Below are positions 17,333 through 28,694 of a stretch of 64,000 nt of DNA, one piece after another (position 1 is the stretch's first letter; each line of letters opens with the position of its first letter). The stretch is from the NCBI RefSeq assembly GCF_028747205.1, contig NZ_CP112880.1, forward strand, positions 1,860,001 through 1,924,000, read 5' to 3'. Position numbers and translations under genes: made by a program. This DNA comes from Streptomyces sp. CA-278952 (lineage in GTDB: Bacteria; Actinomycetota; Actinomycetes; Streptomycetales; Streptomycetaceae). The notes beneath the pieces are model-generated. The model was given only the letters and a program-made list of their open reading frames with translations. It did no database searches and had not been told where the DNA came from.

Positions 17333-17847
17333 GCACCCGATCCGTCCGGCCGTCCGAGGAGGACGCCGACTCCCCCGAGCTGACCGCCGTCCAGGCGGCC
17401 CTGGCCGCCGAGCACGCCGCGGTGTACGGCTACGGGCTGCTCGGCGGCCGCCTCGACGGGAAGCGGGGGGCCGCGGCCCGCGCGGCGTACGACGGGCACC
17501 GGGCCCGCCGGGACGCGCTGGCGCGCTCCGTGCGCGACCTCGGCGGGAGGCCGGTGGCCTCGGACGCCGCGTACGCGCTGCCGTTCGCCGTCACGGACTC
17601 CCCGTCGGCGGTACGGCTGGCCGCGGTGCTGGAGGACCGGATCGCGGGCGCCTGCGCCGATCTCGTACGGGCCACCGAGGGTGCTCGCCGCAAGGAGGCG
17701 GCGGGCGCGCTGCGGGAGGCCGCGGTGCGGTCGGCCCGCTGGCGGGGCGGCAACGTAGCCTTTCCGGGGCTCGCCGAGCGGGCCGCCGGTGCGGATCCGG
17801 CCGCGACGGGCCCGGTGGAGGCCGCCGGCGCGGACGGCGCGCGCTGA
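17329..17847 (+). CDS. Ferritin-like domain protein (DUF4439)
   Basis: A 172-residue DUF4439-type four-helix protein. LTAVQAALAAEHAAVYGYGLLGGRL starts helix 1 with the E-H-x-x-x-Y pattern seen in this family; RRDALARSVRDLGGRPVASDAAYALPF and VLEDRIAGACADLVRAT follow. The domain fills residues about 15-145, then a short Ala-rich tail. No signal peptide, so it is cytoplasmic while its partner is exported. It overlaps the lipoprotein gene by 4 bases, so the two are co-translated and may share a role; whether they bind metal is unclear. Its stop codon lies inside a 19-bp tandem duplication. Confidence 0.8.
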   Translation: MSTRSVRPSEEDADSPELTAVQAALAAEHAAVYGYGLLGGRLDGKRGAAARAAYDGHRARRDALARSVRDLGGRPVASDAAYALPFAVTDSPSAVRLAAVLEDRIAGACADLVRATEGARRKEAAGALREAAVRSARWRGGNVAFPGLAERAAGADPAATGPVEAAGADGAR

Positions 17848-17876
17848 TACGAGGAACGCGCGCTGATACGAAGAAC
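17839..17876 (+). repeat. 19-bp tandem duplication over the DUF4439 stop codon
   Basis: Two copies (17839-17857 and 17858-17876), one mismatch, beginning GCGCGCTGATAC. The first contains the gene's TGA stop; the second repeats it in the leader of the next gene. Confidence 0.85.
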
Positions 17877-17897
17877 CGGAAAGGGAACACACGACGT

Positions 17898-18812
17898 ATG
17901 GGTTTCGAACCGCCGCAGCGCCTGGTGCGCGCGCTCGGTGAGATGTACGGGGACGCCGCGGCGGCCGACTGGCTGGACGCGCTTCCCGCGCTGACCGAGC
18001 AGGCGCTCACCGCCGGGGGCGGCCTCACCGTGGAGCGGGTGGCCGCCCCCGGCGGGCGCAGCTCCCTGGTGGTTCTGGTGCGGCGGGCCGACGGGACCCC
18101 GGCGGCGCTGAAGATCGCCCCGCCGGTCGCCGGACCCGGGCTGGAGCGGGCGGCGCTGGAGCACTGGAACGGGTGGGGCGCGGTGAAGCCGCTGGACGCG
18201 CCGGAGCTCGACGCGTCCAGTGCGCTGCTGCTGGAGCGGCTGCACCACGAGGTGTCGCTGCGCTCGCTGCCGGAGGCCAAGGCGCTGCTGGAGGCGGCGG
18301 GCACGCTGCGGCGGCTGTGGGTGGAGCCGCCGGCCGGGCACGCCTTCGAGAGCGTCGCCGGGCGGACCGACCGGCAGAGCGCCGGGATGCGGGCGGCCGC
18401 CGAGGCCGATCCGGAGCTGGCGCCGCTGGTGGAGGCGGCGCTCGCGGCGCGGGCGGAGCTGGTCGAGGGATCATCCGAACTCCTGCTGCTGCACGGCAAC
18501 TTCCGGCAGAGCAAGGTGTTCTCGGGGGAGCGGGCGCCGTGGCTGACGGTGGGTCCGGAGCCGCTGGTGGGCGAGCGCGCCTACGACCTGGCGCGGCTGG
18601 TGCGGGACCGGGTGGAGGATCTGATCGCCTCCCCCGGCGGCCCGGTGACGGCCCGGCGGCGGGTCAAGAGGCTGGCGGAGTCGCTGGAGGTGGAGCAGGC
18701 GCGGCTGCACGGCTGGACGCTGTTCCGGGCGGTCGAGTCGGGCACCCGCGCGCTGGCCGAGGGACGGCGGCAGATGGCCGAGGTCAACCTGGAGTTCGCG
18801 GGCTGGCTGTAG
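17898..18812 (+). CDS. Aminoglycoside phosphotransferase-fold protein, kinase motifs degenerate
   Basis: A 304-residue protein with an APH/streptomycin-6-kinase-like layout. The N lobe has GGRSSLVVLVRRADGTPAALKIA with the ATP-binding Lys; the C lobe has LLLERLHHEVSLRSL and the catalytic-loop region. There the usual H-G-D-L-H reads HGNFRQSKVF (Asp to Asn), and the metal-binding I-D-P-K-P segment reads VGPEPLVGERAYD (Asp to Gly). Both substitutions should cripple phosphotransfer, so this may be a pseudokinase or bind a ligand without chemistry. The ATG follows AAAGGGAA. It lies 50 bases after the ferritin-like gene, same strand, and ends at a bidirectional hairpin. It should not be read as antibiotic resistance. 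Confidence 0.72.
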   Translation: MGFEPPQRLVRALGEMYGDAAAADWLDALPALTEQALTAGGGLTVERVAAPGGRSSLVVLVRRADGTPAALKIAPPVAGPGLERAALEHWNGWGAVKPLDAPELDASSALLLERLHHEVSLRSLPEAKALLEAAGTLRRLWVEPPAGHAFESVAGRTDRQSAGMRAAAEADPELAPLVEAALAARAELVEGSSELLLLHGNFRQSKVFSGERAPWLTVGPEPLVGERAYDLARLVRDRVEDLIASPGGPVTARRRVKRLAESLEVEQARLHGWTLFRAVESGTRALAEGRRQMAEVNLEFAGWL

Positions 18813-18826
18813 CCGCGCGACGTACG

Positions 18827-18864
18827 GCGAAGGCCCCCGCGCGATCCCGCGCGGGGGCCTTCGC
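18827..18864. terminator. Bidirectional 17-bp hairpin terminator
   Basis: Perfect arms 18827-18843 and 18848-18864 with a 4-base loop, between the convergent APH-like gene and proS. Adenines/thymines near the arm ends are few, as usual here. Confidence 0.88.
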
Positions 18865-18873
18865 AGCCGCTGA

Positions 18874-20577
18874 TCAGGCCAGGTCGGCCGTCAGGCGGGC
18901 GATCGCCTCGTCGACGGTCAGCTCCTCGCGCTCACCGGTGCGGCGGTCCTTCAGCTCCAGGACGCCGTCGGCGGAGCGGCGGCCGGCGACCAGGATCTTG
19001 GGCACACCGAGCAGCTCGGAGTCGGTGAACTTCACGCCGGGCGAGACGCCGGGGCGGTCGTCGACCAGGACCCGCAGGCCCGCCGCGTTGAGCTTCTCCG
19101 AGACGTCGAGGGCCAGCTCCGTCTGGAGGGCCTTGCCCGCGGCGACGACGTGGACGTCGGCCGGGGCGATCTCGCGGGGCCAGCACAGGCCCTTGTCGTC
19201 GGCGGTCTGCTCGGCGAGGGCGGCGACGGCGCGGGAGACGCCGATGCCGTACGAGCCCATCGTGACCCGGACGGGCTTGCCCTGCTGGCCGAGGACGTCG
19301 AGCTGGAAGGTGTCGGCGTACTTGCGGCCGAGCTGGAAGATATGGCCGATCTCGATGGCGCGGTCCAGGGTGAGGCCGGTGCCGCACTCGGGGCAGGGGT
19401 CGCCCTCCTGGACCACGACGACGTCGAGGTACTGGTCGACCTCGAAGTCGCGGCCCGCGACGACGTTCCTCGCGTGCTTGCCCTCCTGGTTGGCGCCGGT
19501 GACCCAGGAGGTGCCGGGGGCGACGCGGGGGTCGGCGAGGTAGCGGACCTTCTCCAGGCCCTGGGGGCCGACGTAGCCGCGTACGAGGTCGTCGCGGCCG
19601 GCGAAGTCCTCGGCGGTGACCAGCTCGACGACGGCGGGGGCCAGGTGCTCGCCGAGCTTGCCGAGGTCGACCTCGCGGTGGCCGGGGACGCCGACGGCCA
19701 CGATCTCGCCGTCCACCTTGACCAGCAGGTTCTTCAGGGTGGCGGAGGCGGGGACGCCCAGGTGCGCGGCGAGCGTCTCGATGGTCGGGGTGTCGGGGGT
19801 GTCCAGCTCCTCGACCGCGCCGTGCGCCGAGCCGTCGACCGGGGCGAGCGCGAAGGTCACGGCCTCGGTGTTGGCGGCGTAGTCGCAGTTCGGGCAGTCC
19901 GCGAAGGTGTCCTCGCCGGCGGCGGCGGGGGCGAGGAACTCCTCGGAGGCGGAGCCGCCCATCGCGCCGGAGACTGCGGAGACGATGCGGTGGTCCAGGC
20001 CGAGGCGCTCGAAGATCTTGATGTAGGCGGCCCGGTGCAGGGCGTAGGAGTGCGCGAGGCCCTCGTCGGTGGTGTCGAAGCTGTACGAGTCCTTCATCTG
20101 GAACTCGCGGCCGCGGAGCACGCCGGAGCGGGGGCGGGCCTCGTCGCGGTACTTCGTCTGGATCTGGTAGAGCATCACCGGCAGGTCCTTGTAGGACGTG
20201 CACTGGTCCTTGACGGTCTGGGTGAAGATCTCCTCGTGGGTGGGGCCGAGGAGGTAGTCCCCGCCCTTGCGGTCCTTGAGGCGGAAGAGCAGGTCGCCGT
20301 ACTCCTCCCAGCGGCCGGACGCCTCGTAGGGCTCCTTGGGCAGCAGGGCGGGCAGCAGGACTTCCTGGGCGCCGATGGCGTCCATCTCCTCGCGGACCAC
20401 GTGGGAGATGTTGTCCAGGACCTTCTTGCCGAGCGGCAGCCAGGACCAGATGCCGGCCGCGTTGCGGCGGACGTACCCGGCGCGGACCAGCAGCTTGTGG
20501 CTGAGCGTCTCGGCGTCCGCCGGGTCGTCGCGCAGTGTCTTGACCATCAATCGGGACATGCGCTGGACCTGGGCCAT
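18874..20577 (-). CDS. proS: Prolyl-tRNA synthetase (bacterial type)
   Basis: A 567-residue class II synthetase charging tRNA-Pro. It starts [20 protein letters not shown] and has [16 protein letters not shown] and GPTHEEIFT (motif 2 region), [23 protein letters not shown], and motif 3 [18 protein letters not shown]. Residues about 225-400 hold the editing INS domain ([29 protein letters not shown]), so it is the long, editing-competent E. coli-type enzyme. The C-terminal anticodon-binding domain is complete to ADLA. AGGAG lies 6 bases before the ATG. The gene stands alone between a GNAT gene and the bidirectional terminator. Confidence 0.97.
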   Translation of the reverse strand: MAQVQRMSRLMVKTLRDDPADAETLSHKLLVRAGYVRRNAAGIWSWLPLGKKVLDNISHVVREEMDAIGAQEVLLPALLPKEPYEASGRWEEYGDLLFRLKDRKGGDYLLGPTHEEIFTQTVKDQCTSYKDLPVMLYQIQTKYRDEARPRSGVLRGREFQMKDSYSFDTTDEGLAHSYALHRAAYIKIFERLGLDHRIVSAVSGAMGGSASEEFLAPAAAGEDTFADCPNCDYAANTEAVTFALAPVDGSAHGAVEELDTPDTPTIETLAAHLGVPASATLKNLLVKVDGEIVAVGVPGHREVDLGKLGEHLAPAVVELVTAEDFAGRDDLVRGYVGPQGLEKVRYLADPRVAPGTSWVTGANQEGKHARNVVAGRDFEVDQYLDVVVVQEGDPCPECGTGLTLDRAIEIGHIFQLGRKYADTFQLDVLGQQGKPVRVTMGSYGIGVSRAVAALAEQTADDKGLCWPREIAPADVHVVAAGKALQTELALDVSEKLNAAGLRVLVDDRPGVSPGVKFTDSELLGVPKILVAGRRSADGVLELKDRRTGEREELTVDEAIARLTADLA

Positions 20578-20646
20578 GATGAACTCCTGCTCGCAAGGGT
20601 GGTGAGCCCGAGGTTAGCCGGGCGGTGCGGGCTGGCGGAAATCCAT

Positions 20647-21228
20647 TCAGGCCCGGGGCCTCGCGCGCAGCAGGGGCAGGGGCGCGCCCATGACCGCGTA
20701 GGGCTGCGGGGCGCTCGGGAAGACGACCTGGCGGGCCAGATCGCGGTAGCCCAGCGAGCGGTACAGGGTGCGGGCCGGGCTGTCCTTGTCGATCGCCGAG
20801 AGGATCGACCGGGGATGGTCGACGGCGTCGGTGATGGCGGTGATCAGGGTGCGGCCGATGCCGCTTCGCTGGTGGTCCGGGTGGACGTGGAGTTCGGTGA
20901 TGACGAAGGAGTCGTCCAGCCAGCCGTCGGAGCCGGTGGCCCGCAGATAGGGCTCGACGACGGTGGACCACCACTGGGCGCGGTCGTTGGGCAGCCCGTA
21001 GACGAAGCCGACGAGCCGTCCGTCGGGGGTGATGGCGCCGAGTGCGCGGGCGTGGGGGTGCTCCAGGTGTCTGAGGACGATGTGGCGGCGTACGTCGATC
21101 TCGTCCTGGCTCAGTCCGAAGGCGGCCGCCTGGACGCACAGGGCTTCGTCGACGCGGGCGGCCAGGTCGACGGGGCCGATCTCGGCGTCGGGTGCTGCGG
21201 GGCCTTCTCCGGGGACTGCTGCTGCCAT
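20647..21228 (-). CDS. GNAT family N-acetyltransferase
   Basis: A 193-residue acetyltransferase candidate using acetyl-CoA. The core motif ITELHVHPDHQRSGIGRTLI (R/Q-x-x-G-x-G/A loop) lies at about residues 112-131, followed by SPARTLYRSLGYRDLARQ, the typical C-terminal strand pattern. The N-terminal half, with SQDEIDVRRHIVLRHLEH, is less conserved. The ATG lacks a ribosome binding site; TAGGGT six bases upstream could be the -10 of a leaderless message. Substrate unknown. It is flanked by proS (69 bases downstream) and another GNAT gene (110 bases upstream, same strand). Confidence 0.85.
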   Translation of the reverse strand: MAAAVPGEGPAAPDAEIGPVDLAARVDEALCVQAAAFGLSQDEIDVRRHIVLRHLEHPHARALGAITPDGRLVGFVYGLPNDRAQWWSTVVEPYLRATGSDGWLDDSFVITELHVHPDHQRSGIGRTLITAITDAVDHPRSILSAIDKDSPARTLYRSLGYRDLARQVVFPSAPQPYAVMGAPLPLLRARPRA

Positions 21229-21284
21229 GCGGGAACCCTACTGGCCGGGGCGGGCGGTCAGAACCGTGCGTTCCCGGGGCGGGT

Positions 21285-21351
21285 GCGCGGGACGGTTCAG
21301 AACAGGACGCGCGTGGCAGTGGAGCGCGCGGGACGGTTCAGAACAGGACGC
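21285..21351 (-). repeat. 26-bp direct duplication covering a gene's 3' end
   Basis: GCGCGGGACGGTTCAGAACA and the six bases after it occur at 21285-21310 and again at 21326-21351 (41-base period). The right copy contains the last codons and stop of the DUF4081-GNAT gene; the left copy is non-coding. A diverged GGTCAGAACCGTGCG lies just upstream at about 21256-21270. Confidence 0.85.
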
Positions 21352-22183
21352 TCATGAACGCGCCGACCTCGCGGAAGCCGACCCGGCGGTAGGCCTTGCG
21401 GGCGGGGGTGTTGTAGTCGTTCACGTACAGGCTGACGACGGGGGCGACGTCGGCGAGTGCGTAGCGCAGGACGGCGGCCATGCCCGTTTCGGAGAGGCCC
21501 TTGCCGCGGTGTTCGGGGGCGACCCAGACGCCCTGGATCTGGCAGGCCTGTGGGGTGGCCGCGCCGATCTCCGCCTTGAAGACCACCTTGCCGTCGTCGA
21601 TGCGGGCGAAGGAGCGGCCGCTGCCGATGAGTTCGGCGACGCGGGCCTGGTAGAGGAGTCCGCCGTCGCCGGCGAGCGGGGAGATGCCGACCTCCTCGGT
21701 GAACATGGCCACGCAGGCCGGCATCAGGACCTCGGTCTCGTCCTTGCGGATGCGGCGGACGAGCGGGTCGGGGGTGACGTCGGCGGAGAGGCTCTCGGTG
21801 ACCATGAGGGGCTGGTTGGCGCGGACCTCGCGGGCGGGGCCCCAGCTGGGTTCGAGGAGCCGCCAGAGCTGGGTGGCGGGTTCGGCGGGGCCGACGATGG
21901 AGGAGCAGCGGCGGCCGGCCCTGCGGGCCCGGTCGGCGAAGGCGCGGACGGCCTCGGGGCCGGCGCAGATGGGGACGAGGTTGGCGCCGGAGTAGCACAG
22001 GGAGCGGAGCATCCCGTCGGCGTACCAGCCCCACATCTCGCCGCCGAGGCGCCAGGGGTCGAGTCCCGCGACCTGCACGCGGGACGTCACGAAGGCGTTG
22101 GCCACGGGCTCGCTCTCCAGGATGGCGAGCGCTGCTTGGAGGTCGCTGGGTTCGAGGACCCGGGTGGTGGTCTGCGTCAACAC
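21338..22183 (-). CDS. GNAT family N-acetyltransferase with DUF4081 N-terminal domain
   Basis: A 281-residue two-domain protein. Residues about 1-125 form the DUF4081 domain (ILESEPVANAFVTSRVQ, then GGEMWGWYADGMLRSLCYSG); residues about 130-281 form a GNAT domain with QIQGVWVAPEHRGKGLSETG as acetyl-CoA motif and YVNDYNTPARKAYRRVGF near the end. This architecture is common in actinobacteria next to ispG/dxr; substrate unknown. It is downstream of ispG on the same strand with a 186-base gap. Its last codons and stop are part of a 26-bp duplication, so the 3' end may be a slippage site. Confidence 0.88.
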   Translation of the reverse strand: MLTQTTTRVLEPSDLQAALAILESEPVANAFVTSRVQVAGLDPWRLGGEMWGWYADGMLRSLCYSGANLVPICAGPEAVRAFADRARRAGRRCSSIVGPAEPATQLWRLLEPSWGPAREVRANQPLMVTESLSADVTPDPLVRRIRKDETEVLMPACVAMFTEEVGISPLAGDGGLLYQARVAELIGSGRSFARIDDGKVVFKAEIGAATPQACQIQGVWVAPEHRGKGLSETGMAAVLRYALADVAPVVSLYVNDYNTPARKAYRRVGFREVGAFMSVLF

Positions 22184-22369
22184 GAGGGGGCCTCACCATG
22201 CGGTCTGCTGATTTCCGCACTTTAACCGACGAGCCTGTCGCACGCCGCTCGAGTCCGGAAGACGGTCTCCGGGCGGGGCTGTGGTCCGAGCGGGGCCGGT
22301 CCTCGGACGCGCCGCCGCCCCACCGGGCGCGGGGCCAGGCGGGGCGGCGGTGGGCCGGTACGGCGCGGG

Positions 22370-23524
<1,155 letters not shown>

Positions 23525-23695
23525 GCGCTGTGCATCCCCAAGGTGTGGATCAAGGTCCCGAGATCGGCGGGCTCCAGCCTTCGAGGTTACGGCACCGGAG
23601 GCGGGACGGACGCACCCTGTCGACAAGTCCACCCGTTGGTGAGCGGCCGGACACGGGGTGTGTGCCCGGCCGACACCTGGGGGCGGTCCGGCCGC

Positions 23696-25006
23696 TCAGG
23701 AGATCTTGACGGGGTTCACGATGTCGGCCACCAGGACCAGCAGCGTGAAGCAGATGAAGAGTCCGGCGACCACATAGGCGACCGGCATGAGCCGGGCCAC
23801 GTCGAACGGGCCGGGGTCGGGGCGCCGGAAGACCTTGGCCAGATTGCGCCGGAGGGACTCCCAGAGCGCGCCCGCGATGTGCCCGCCGTCCAGCGGGAGC
23901 AGCGGCAGCATGTTGAACAGGAACAGCGACAGGTTGAAGCCCGCGAGCAGGAACAGCATCAACGCGACCTGGTTCTGCGCCGGGATGTCGAGGTTCATCA
24001 CCTCGCCGCCGATCCGGGCCGCGCCCACCACGCCGACCGGTGAGTCGTCGGCCCGTTGGCCGTCGCTGAAGGCGGCGTCCCAGAGGGCCGGGATCTTGGA
24101 CGGCAGGGCGATGATCGAGTCGACGCCGTTCTCGATCATGTCGCCCATGCGGACGGTGGAGTCGGCGAAGGAGAGCGGCACGATCTCGGTCCGGGCGGCG
24201 AAGCCCAGGTAGCCCGCCTTGATGAACTGGTCCGGGACGACCTGGCCGTTGCCGTCCTTCTTCGCGACGGCGTTCTCGCGCAGGACGGCGTCGAGGGTCA
24301 CTTCCTTGCCGTCGCGCTCGACGACGAGGGTGGCGGGGCCGATGGTCTCGCGGATGCGGTCCGAGAGCGTCGCCCAGTCGTCGACCTTCTTCCCGTCGAA
24401 GGCGACGATGCGGTCGCCCTCCTGGAGGCCGGCGGCCTTGGCGGGCGAGACCGGGTCGCCGTCCTTGCAGGTCTCGCGCTTGTCGCTCTGCGAGATCACG
24501 CACTGCTGGACGCCGGCGACCTCGGTGGTCTGTGTCTGGAAGCCGAAGGTCATCGCGACGCCCATGAAGATGGCGACCGCGAGGATCAGGTTCATGAAGG
24601 GGCCGGCGAACATCACGATGACGCGCTTCCACGGCTTGCGCGTGTAGAAGAGCCGCTTCTCGTCGCCCGGCTCCAGCTCCTCGTAGGCGGCGGAGCGGGC
24701 GTCCTCGATCATGCCGCGCCAGGGCGAGGTGGAGCGGGCTTCGAGCCGGCCGTCGGGTCCCGGCGGGAACATCCCGATCATCCGGATGTAGCCGCCGGCC
24801 GGGATGGCCTTGATGCCGTACTCCGTGTCGCCCTTCTTCTTCGACCAGATCGTCGGGCCGAAGCCGACCATGTACTGAGGGACCCGGACGCCGAACAACT
24901 TGGCCGTGGAGAGGTGGCCCAGCTCGTGCCAGGCGATGGAGAAGAGCAGGCCCACGACGAAGACGGCGATCCCCAGGACCGTCAGCAGGACCGAGGTCAG
25001 ACTCAT
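23696..25006 (-). CDS. M50 family site-2 protease (RseP/RIP type)
   Basis: A 436-residue intramembrane zinc metalloprotease. The first membrane segment carries the zinc site HELGH at about residue 27-31; the C-terminal membrane part carries [10 protein letters not shown] with the third ligand Asp. A PDZ-like domain lies between ([20 protein letters not shown], about residue 180-200). Such enzymes clip anti-sigma factors or remnant signal peptides within the membrane. The ATG overlaps the dxr stop by 4 bases, so the two are co-expressed; ispG follows after 171 bases. The dxr-rseP-ispG order is conserved in actinobacteria. Confidence 0.94.
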   Translation of the reverse strand: MSLTSVLLTVLGIAVFVVGLLFSIAWHELGHLSTAKLFGVRVPQYMVGFGPTIWSKKKGDTEYGIKAIPAGGYIRMIGMFPPGPDGRLEARSTSPWRGMIEDARSAAYEELEPGDEKRLFYTRKPWKRVIVMFAGPFMNLILAVAIFMGVAMTFGFQTQTTEVAGVQQCVISQSDKRETCKDGDPVSPAKAAGLQEGDRIVAFDGKKVDDWATLSDRIRETIGPATLVVERDGKEVTLDAVLRENAVAKKDGNGQVVPDQFIKAGYLGFAARTEIVPLSFADSTVRMGDMIENGVDSIIALPSKIPALWDAAFSDGQRADDSPVGVVGAARIGGEVMNLDIPAQNQVALMLFLLAGFNLSLFLFNMLPLLPLDGGHIAGALWESLRRNLAKVFRRPDPGPFDVARLMPVAYVVAGLFICFTLLVLVADIVNPVKIS

Positions 25007-26256
25007 GCGCGCGCCTCCGCTGTCGCTTTCGCCGAGAGTTCCCGGGCCCGTGCGCGGGCCCACGTTTCCGCTTCGAGGACGTCCGCGACGCTGAGCGAGG
25101 TTCCCGGGGCGGGGGTGCCGTGTTCGGACACCACAGCGGTGACCGTATCCATGATTCCGTTGAAGGGCAGCTGTCCGGCGAGGAAAGCGTCCACGCATTC
25201 CTCGTTCGCGGCGTTGAAGACGGCCGGCGCGGTGCCGCCGAGCCCGCCCACGTGCCGGGCCAGGCCGACCGACGGGAAGGCCTCGGTGTCCAGCGGGAAG
25301 AACTCCCAGCTGGACGCCTTCGTCCAGTCGAAGGCGGGGGCGGCGTCCGGGACGCGCTGGGGCCAGCCGAGGCCGATCGCGATGGGGCCGCCCATGTCCG
25401 GCGGGGTGGCCTGGGCGAGCGTGGAGCCGTCGCTGAACTCGACCATGGAGTGCACGTAGGACTGCGGGTGGACCACGACCTCGATCCGGTCGAACGGAAT
25501 GTCGTAGAGGAGGTGTGCCTCGATGACCTCCAGGCCCTTGTTGACCAGGGTCGCGGAGTTGATCGTGATGACCGGTCCCATCGCCCAGGTCGGGTGGGCG
25601 AGCGCCTGCTCCCGGGTGACGTCTGCCAGCTCCTCGCGCGTACGGCCCCGGAAGGGTCCGCCGGAGGCGGTGACGACGAGCTTGCGGACGTCGGCGCGGG
25701 TGCCGGCGGCCAGCGCCTGGAAGAGCGCGGCGTGCTCGGAGTCGACCGGGATGATCTGGCCGGGGGCGGCGAGCGCCTTCACCAGCGGGCCGCCGACGAT
25801 CAGCGACTCCTTGTTGGCGAGGGCGAGCGTGCGGCCCGCCTCGAGCGCGGCCAGGGTGGGGGCGAGCCCGATGGAGCCGGTGATGCCGTTGAGCACGGTG
25901 TGGCAGGCGCTCGCGGCGAGGGTGGCGGCGGCGTCGGGTCCGGCCAGGATCTCGGGGAGCGGCTCGCCGGGCCCGTAGCTCTCCCGCAGCGCCGCGCGCA
26001 GGGCGGGGACCGCGTTCTCGGCGGCGACGGCGACCGTGTCGACCCGCAGTCGGCGGGCCTGCTCGGCCAGCAGGGCGACCCGGCCGCCGGCGGCCGAGAG
26101 CGCCGTGACCCGGAAGCGGTCGGGGTTGCGCAGGACCAGGTCGATGGCCTGGGTGCCGATGGACCCGGTGGAGCCGAGGATCACGAGATCCCGGCGGCCG
26201 TCCGCGGCGTCGAAGACGAGATGCGGATCGGCGAGGGGGGCGGGGCTGTCGCTCAT
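25003..26256 (-). CDS. dxr: 1-deoxy-D-xylulose 5-phosphate reductoisomerase
   Basis: A 417-residue NADPH-dependent enzyme converting DXP to MEP, the committed MEP-pathway step. NADPH motif [18 protein letters not shown] lies at about residues 24-41; [27 protein letters not shown] and [15 protein letters not shown] hold substrate/metal residues, and [14 protein letters not shown] the flexible loop. The ATG at 26256 precedes the first recognisable strand by ~20 residues, a normal length; the frame stays open upstream without similarity. It overlaps the site-2 protease gene by 4 bases. Confidence 0.97.
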   Translation of the reverse strand: MSDSPAPLADPHLVFDAADGRRDLVILGSTGSIGTQAIDLVLRNPDRFRVTALSAAGGRVALLAEQARRLRVDTVAVAAENAVPALRAALRESYGPGEPLPEILAGPDAAATLAASACHTVLNGITGSIGLAPTLAALEAGRTLALANKESLIVGGPLVKALAAPGQIIPVDSEHAALFQALAAGTRADVRKLVVTASGGPFRGRTREELADVTREQALAHPTWAMGPVITINSATLVNKGLEVIEAHLLYDIPFDRIEVVVHPQSYVHSMVEFSDGSTLAQATPPDMGGPIAIGLGWPQRVPDAAPAFDWTKASSWEFFPLDTEAFPSVGLARHVGGLGGTAPAVFNAANEECVDAFLAGQLPFNGIMDTVTAVVSEHGTPAPGTSLSVADVLEAETWARARARELSAKATAEARA

Positions 26257-26435
26257 GCCCCCATTGTTGCCGCTCCGGCTGTGTGCGGGGACAGCGCGTC
26301 CCGTGTGGGCCGCGCCGCCCCCTCCCGTCAGCGCGCCACGAGGCCGTCCGCGAAGTCCGGGAACACCTCGTGGAGCGCGGGAACGTCTTGCGTACGCGGC
26401 CGGGGTCGTCGTACGTGCGACGGGCGGGCAGGCCG

Positions 26436-26462
26436 GGGTGCGTCCGGTGTGTGGACGCACCC
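26436..26462 (-). terminator. Hairpin terminator after the acyl-CoA dehydrogenase gene
   Basis: Ten-base perfect arms (26436-26445, 26453-26462) with a 7-base loop, 17 bases past the stop. The rest of 26257-26478 shows no gene; the dxr promoter is probably within it. Confidence 0.65.
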
Positions 26463-26478
26463 AGGCCGGCCCCGGGGT

Positions 26479-28434
26479 TCAGCGCACCGGGCGGTGCTGG
26501 TTCTCCTGTACGGAAGGGCCCGGGGTGGCGTCCGCGATCCAGGGGCCCTCGCCGCTGGGGTCGACGACACCCTCCTCCAGCCAGGTGTACGTCCCCGCCA
26601 GGACGCCGTCGACGACGCGCCGGTCGAGGTCGTCGGTGTTGGACCACAGCCGCGTGAACAGCTCCTCGACCCGGATGCGGGCCTGCCGGCAGAAGGCGTC
26701 CGCGAGCTGGTAGGCCTCGCGGCCGTGCTCCCCCGCCCCGCGCAGGTGCTCGGCGCGGACGCAGGCGGCGCTCATCGCGAAGAGTTCCGCCCCGATGTCG
26801 ACGATCCGGCCGAGGAAGCCCTGCTTGGTCTCCATCCGCCCCTGCCAGCGGGACATGGCGTAGAACGTGGACCGGGCCAGCTTGCGCGAGGACCGTTCGA
26901 CGTACCGGAGGTGACCGGAGAGGTCGCGGTGCCCGGCAGGGTGGAACTCGGCGTACGTACGCGGCAGTTGTCCCGGCCCGGCGACGAGCTTGGGCAGCCA
27001 GCGGGCATAGAACCCGGCGGCGTTCGCGCCCGCCTTCGCCTTGGCGGAGAGCGGCTTGTCGGGGTCGATGATGTCGCCCGCGACCTTGAGGTGGGCGTCG
27101 ACGGCCTCGCGGGCGATCAGCAGGTGCATGATCTCGGTGGAGCCCTCGAAGATCCGGTTGATCCGCATGTCCCGGAGCATCTGCTCGGCGGGCACGGCGC
27201 GTTCGCCGCGGGCGGCCAGCGACGCGGCGGTCTCGAAACCCCGGCCACCGCGGATCTGGACCAGTTCGTCGGCGATCAGCCAGCCCATCTCGGAGCCGTA
27301 CAGCTTGGCGAGGGCGGCCTCGATGCGGATGTCGTTGCGGTCCTCGTCGGCCATCTGTGAGGAGAGGTCGACGATGGCCTCCAGGGCGAAGGTGGTGGCC
27401 GCGATGAACGAGATCTTCGCGCCGACCGCCTCGTGCCGGGCGACGGGCCTGCCCCACTGTTCCCGGGCTCCGGACCATTCGCGGGCGATCTTCAGGGACC
27501 ACTTGCCCACGCCCACGCACATCGCCGGCAGCGAGAGGCGGCCGGTGTTGAGAGTGGTCAGGGCGATCTTCAGACCGGAGCCCTCGGGCCCGATCCGGCA
27601 GGCGCCGGACACCCGGACCCGGTGGAAGCGGGTGACGCCGTTCTCGATGCCGCGCAGCCCCATGAAGGCGTTGCGGTGCTCGACGGTGACGCCGGGGGCG
27701 TCGGCCTCGACGACGAACGCGGTGATGCCGCCGGGGTGGCCCTCGGAGGCGGGGACCCGGGCCATGACGACGAGGAGGTCGGCGACGACGCCGTTGGTGG
27801 TCCAGAGCTTCACTCCGTCGAGGACGTAGTCCGGCCCGTCGGGCACCGCGGAGGTGGCGAGGCGGGCCGGGTCGGAGCCGACGTCCGGCTCGGTCAGCAG
27901 GAAGGCGGAGATGTCGGTGGTGGCCAGCCGGGGCAGGTAGACGTCCTTCTGCTCCTGGGTGCCGAAGATCTTCAGCGGCTGCGGTACGCCGATCGACTGA
28001 TGCGCGGAGAGCAGCGCGCCGATCGCGGGGCTGACCGAGCCGGCCAGGGCGAGCGCCTTGTTGTAGTACACCTGGGTGAGGCCGAGCCCGCCGTACCTGG
28101 TCTCGATCTTCATCCCGAGCGCGCCCAGCTCCTTGAGCCCGGCGATCACCTCATCGGGGATCTTCGCCTCGCGCTCGATCCGTGCGCTGTCGACGTGCGT
28201 CTCGCAGAACGTGCGCAGCCGCGCCAGGAACTCCTCGCCGCGCCGGATGTCGTCGGGCGGCGGCAGGGGATGCGGATGGATCAGGTCGAGGCGGAAGCGC
28301 CCCAGGAACAGCTCCTTGGCGAAGCTGGGCTTGCGCCAGTCCTGCTCCCGGGCTGCCTCGGCGACCCGTCGGGCCTCGCGTTCGGTGACCTTGGGCGCCA
28401 TGGGGGCCTGGGGGGTGTTGTGCGGTGCGGACAT
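26479..28434 (-). CDS. Acyl-CoA dehydrogenase family protein
   Basis: A 651-residue FAD flavoenzyme of the acyl-CoA dehydrogenase family. The N-terminal helical domain (about 75-180) is followed by [15 protein letters not shown] and [13 protein letters not shown] (middle strand domain). The C-terminal helical domain has [19 protein letters not shown] and [20 protein letters not shown]; the Glu of FEGST is at the usual catalytic-base position. About 170 extra C-terminal residues make it longer than 380-residue short-chain enzymes, like the two-domain actinobacterial long form. The ATG follows GAGGTGAGG. Substrate is unknown; no fatty-acid operon is adjacent. Confidence 0.9.
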   Translation of the reverse strand: MSAPHNTPQAPMAPKVTEREARRVAEAAREQDWRKPSFAKELFLGRFRLDLIHPHPLPPPDDIRRGEEFLARLRTFCETHVDSARIEREAKIPDEVIAGLKELGALGMKIETRYGGLGLTQVYYNKALALAGSVSPAIGALLSAHQSIGVPQPLKIFGTQEQKDVYLPRLATTDISAFLLTEPDVGSDPARLATSAVPDGPDYVLDGVKLWTTNGVVADLLVVMARVPASEGHPGGITAFVVEADAPGVTVEHRNAFMGLRGIENGVTRFHRVRVSGACRIGPEGSGLKIALTTLNTGRLSLPAMCVGVGKWSLKIAREWSGAREQWGRPVARHEAVGAKISFIAATTFALEAIVDLSSQMADEDRNDIRIEAALAKLYGSEMGWLIADELVQIRGGRGFETAASLAARGERAVPAEQMLRDMRINRIFEGSTEIMHLLIAREAVDAHLKVAGDIIDPDKPLSAKAKAGANAAGFYARWLPKLVAGPGQLPRTYAEFHPAGHRDLSGHLRYVERSSRKLARSTFYAMSRWQGRMETKQGFLGRIVDIGAELFAMSAACVRAEHLRGAGEHGREAYQLADAFCRQARIRVEELFTRLWSNTDDLDRRVVDGVLAGTYTWLEEGVVDPSGEGPWIADATPGPSVQENQHRPVR

Positions 28435-28590
28435 GCGGGACCTCACCTCGCCGCGCGCCACCGGACGGATGGACCCCGGGACCTGGACGCACGGACTGCT
28501 AGTCGCTGCTGCTACTGGGCTGCTCCTGGTCCGTATGTAACCCGTGTACCCGTGGTTCGGCACCCGCACGAGTGTCCGCGCGCGGCAACG

Positions 28591-28632
28591 CGGACGGCCC
28601 GAACCCCCGCACAGTCGGGTTCGGGCCGTCCG
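28591..28632 (-). terminator. 16-bp perfect hairpin terminator
   Basis: Arms 28591-28606 and 28617-28632 are exact complements with a 10-base loop, 62 bases past the aldehyde dehydrogenase stop. The rest of 28435-28694 should hold the acyl-CoA dehydrogenase promoter. Confidence 0.8.
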
Positions 28633-28694
28633 TTTCGCGCCTCCGCCCGCACCCGCTGTCCAGGCGGGGGCGCGGGCGGGGGGCGTCCGGGGGG

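Noticed and set aside
17898..18812. Antibiotic (aminoglycoside) resistance gene
   Set aside because: The APH fold is present but catalytic and metal-binding Asp residues are replaced.
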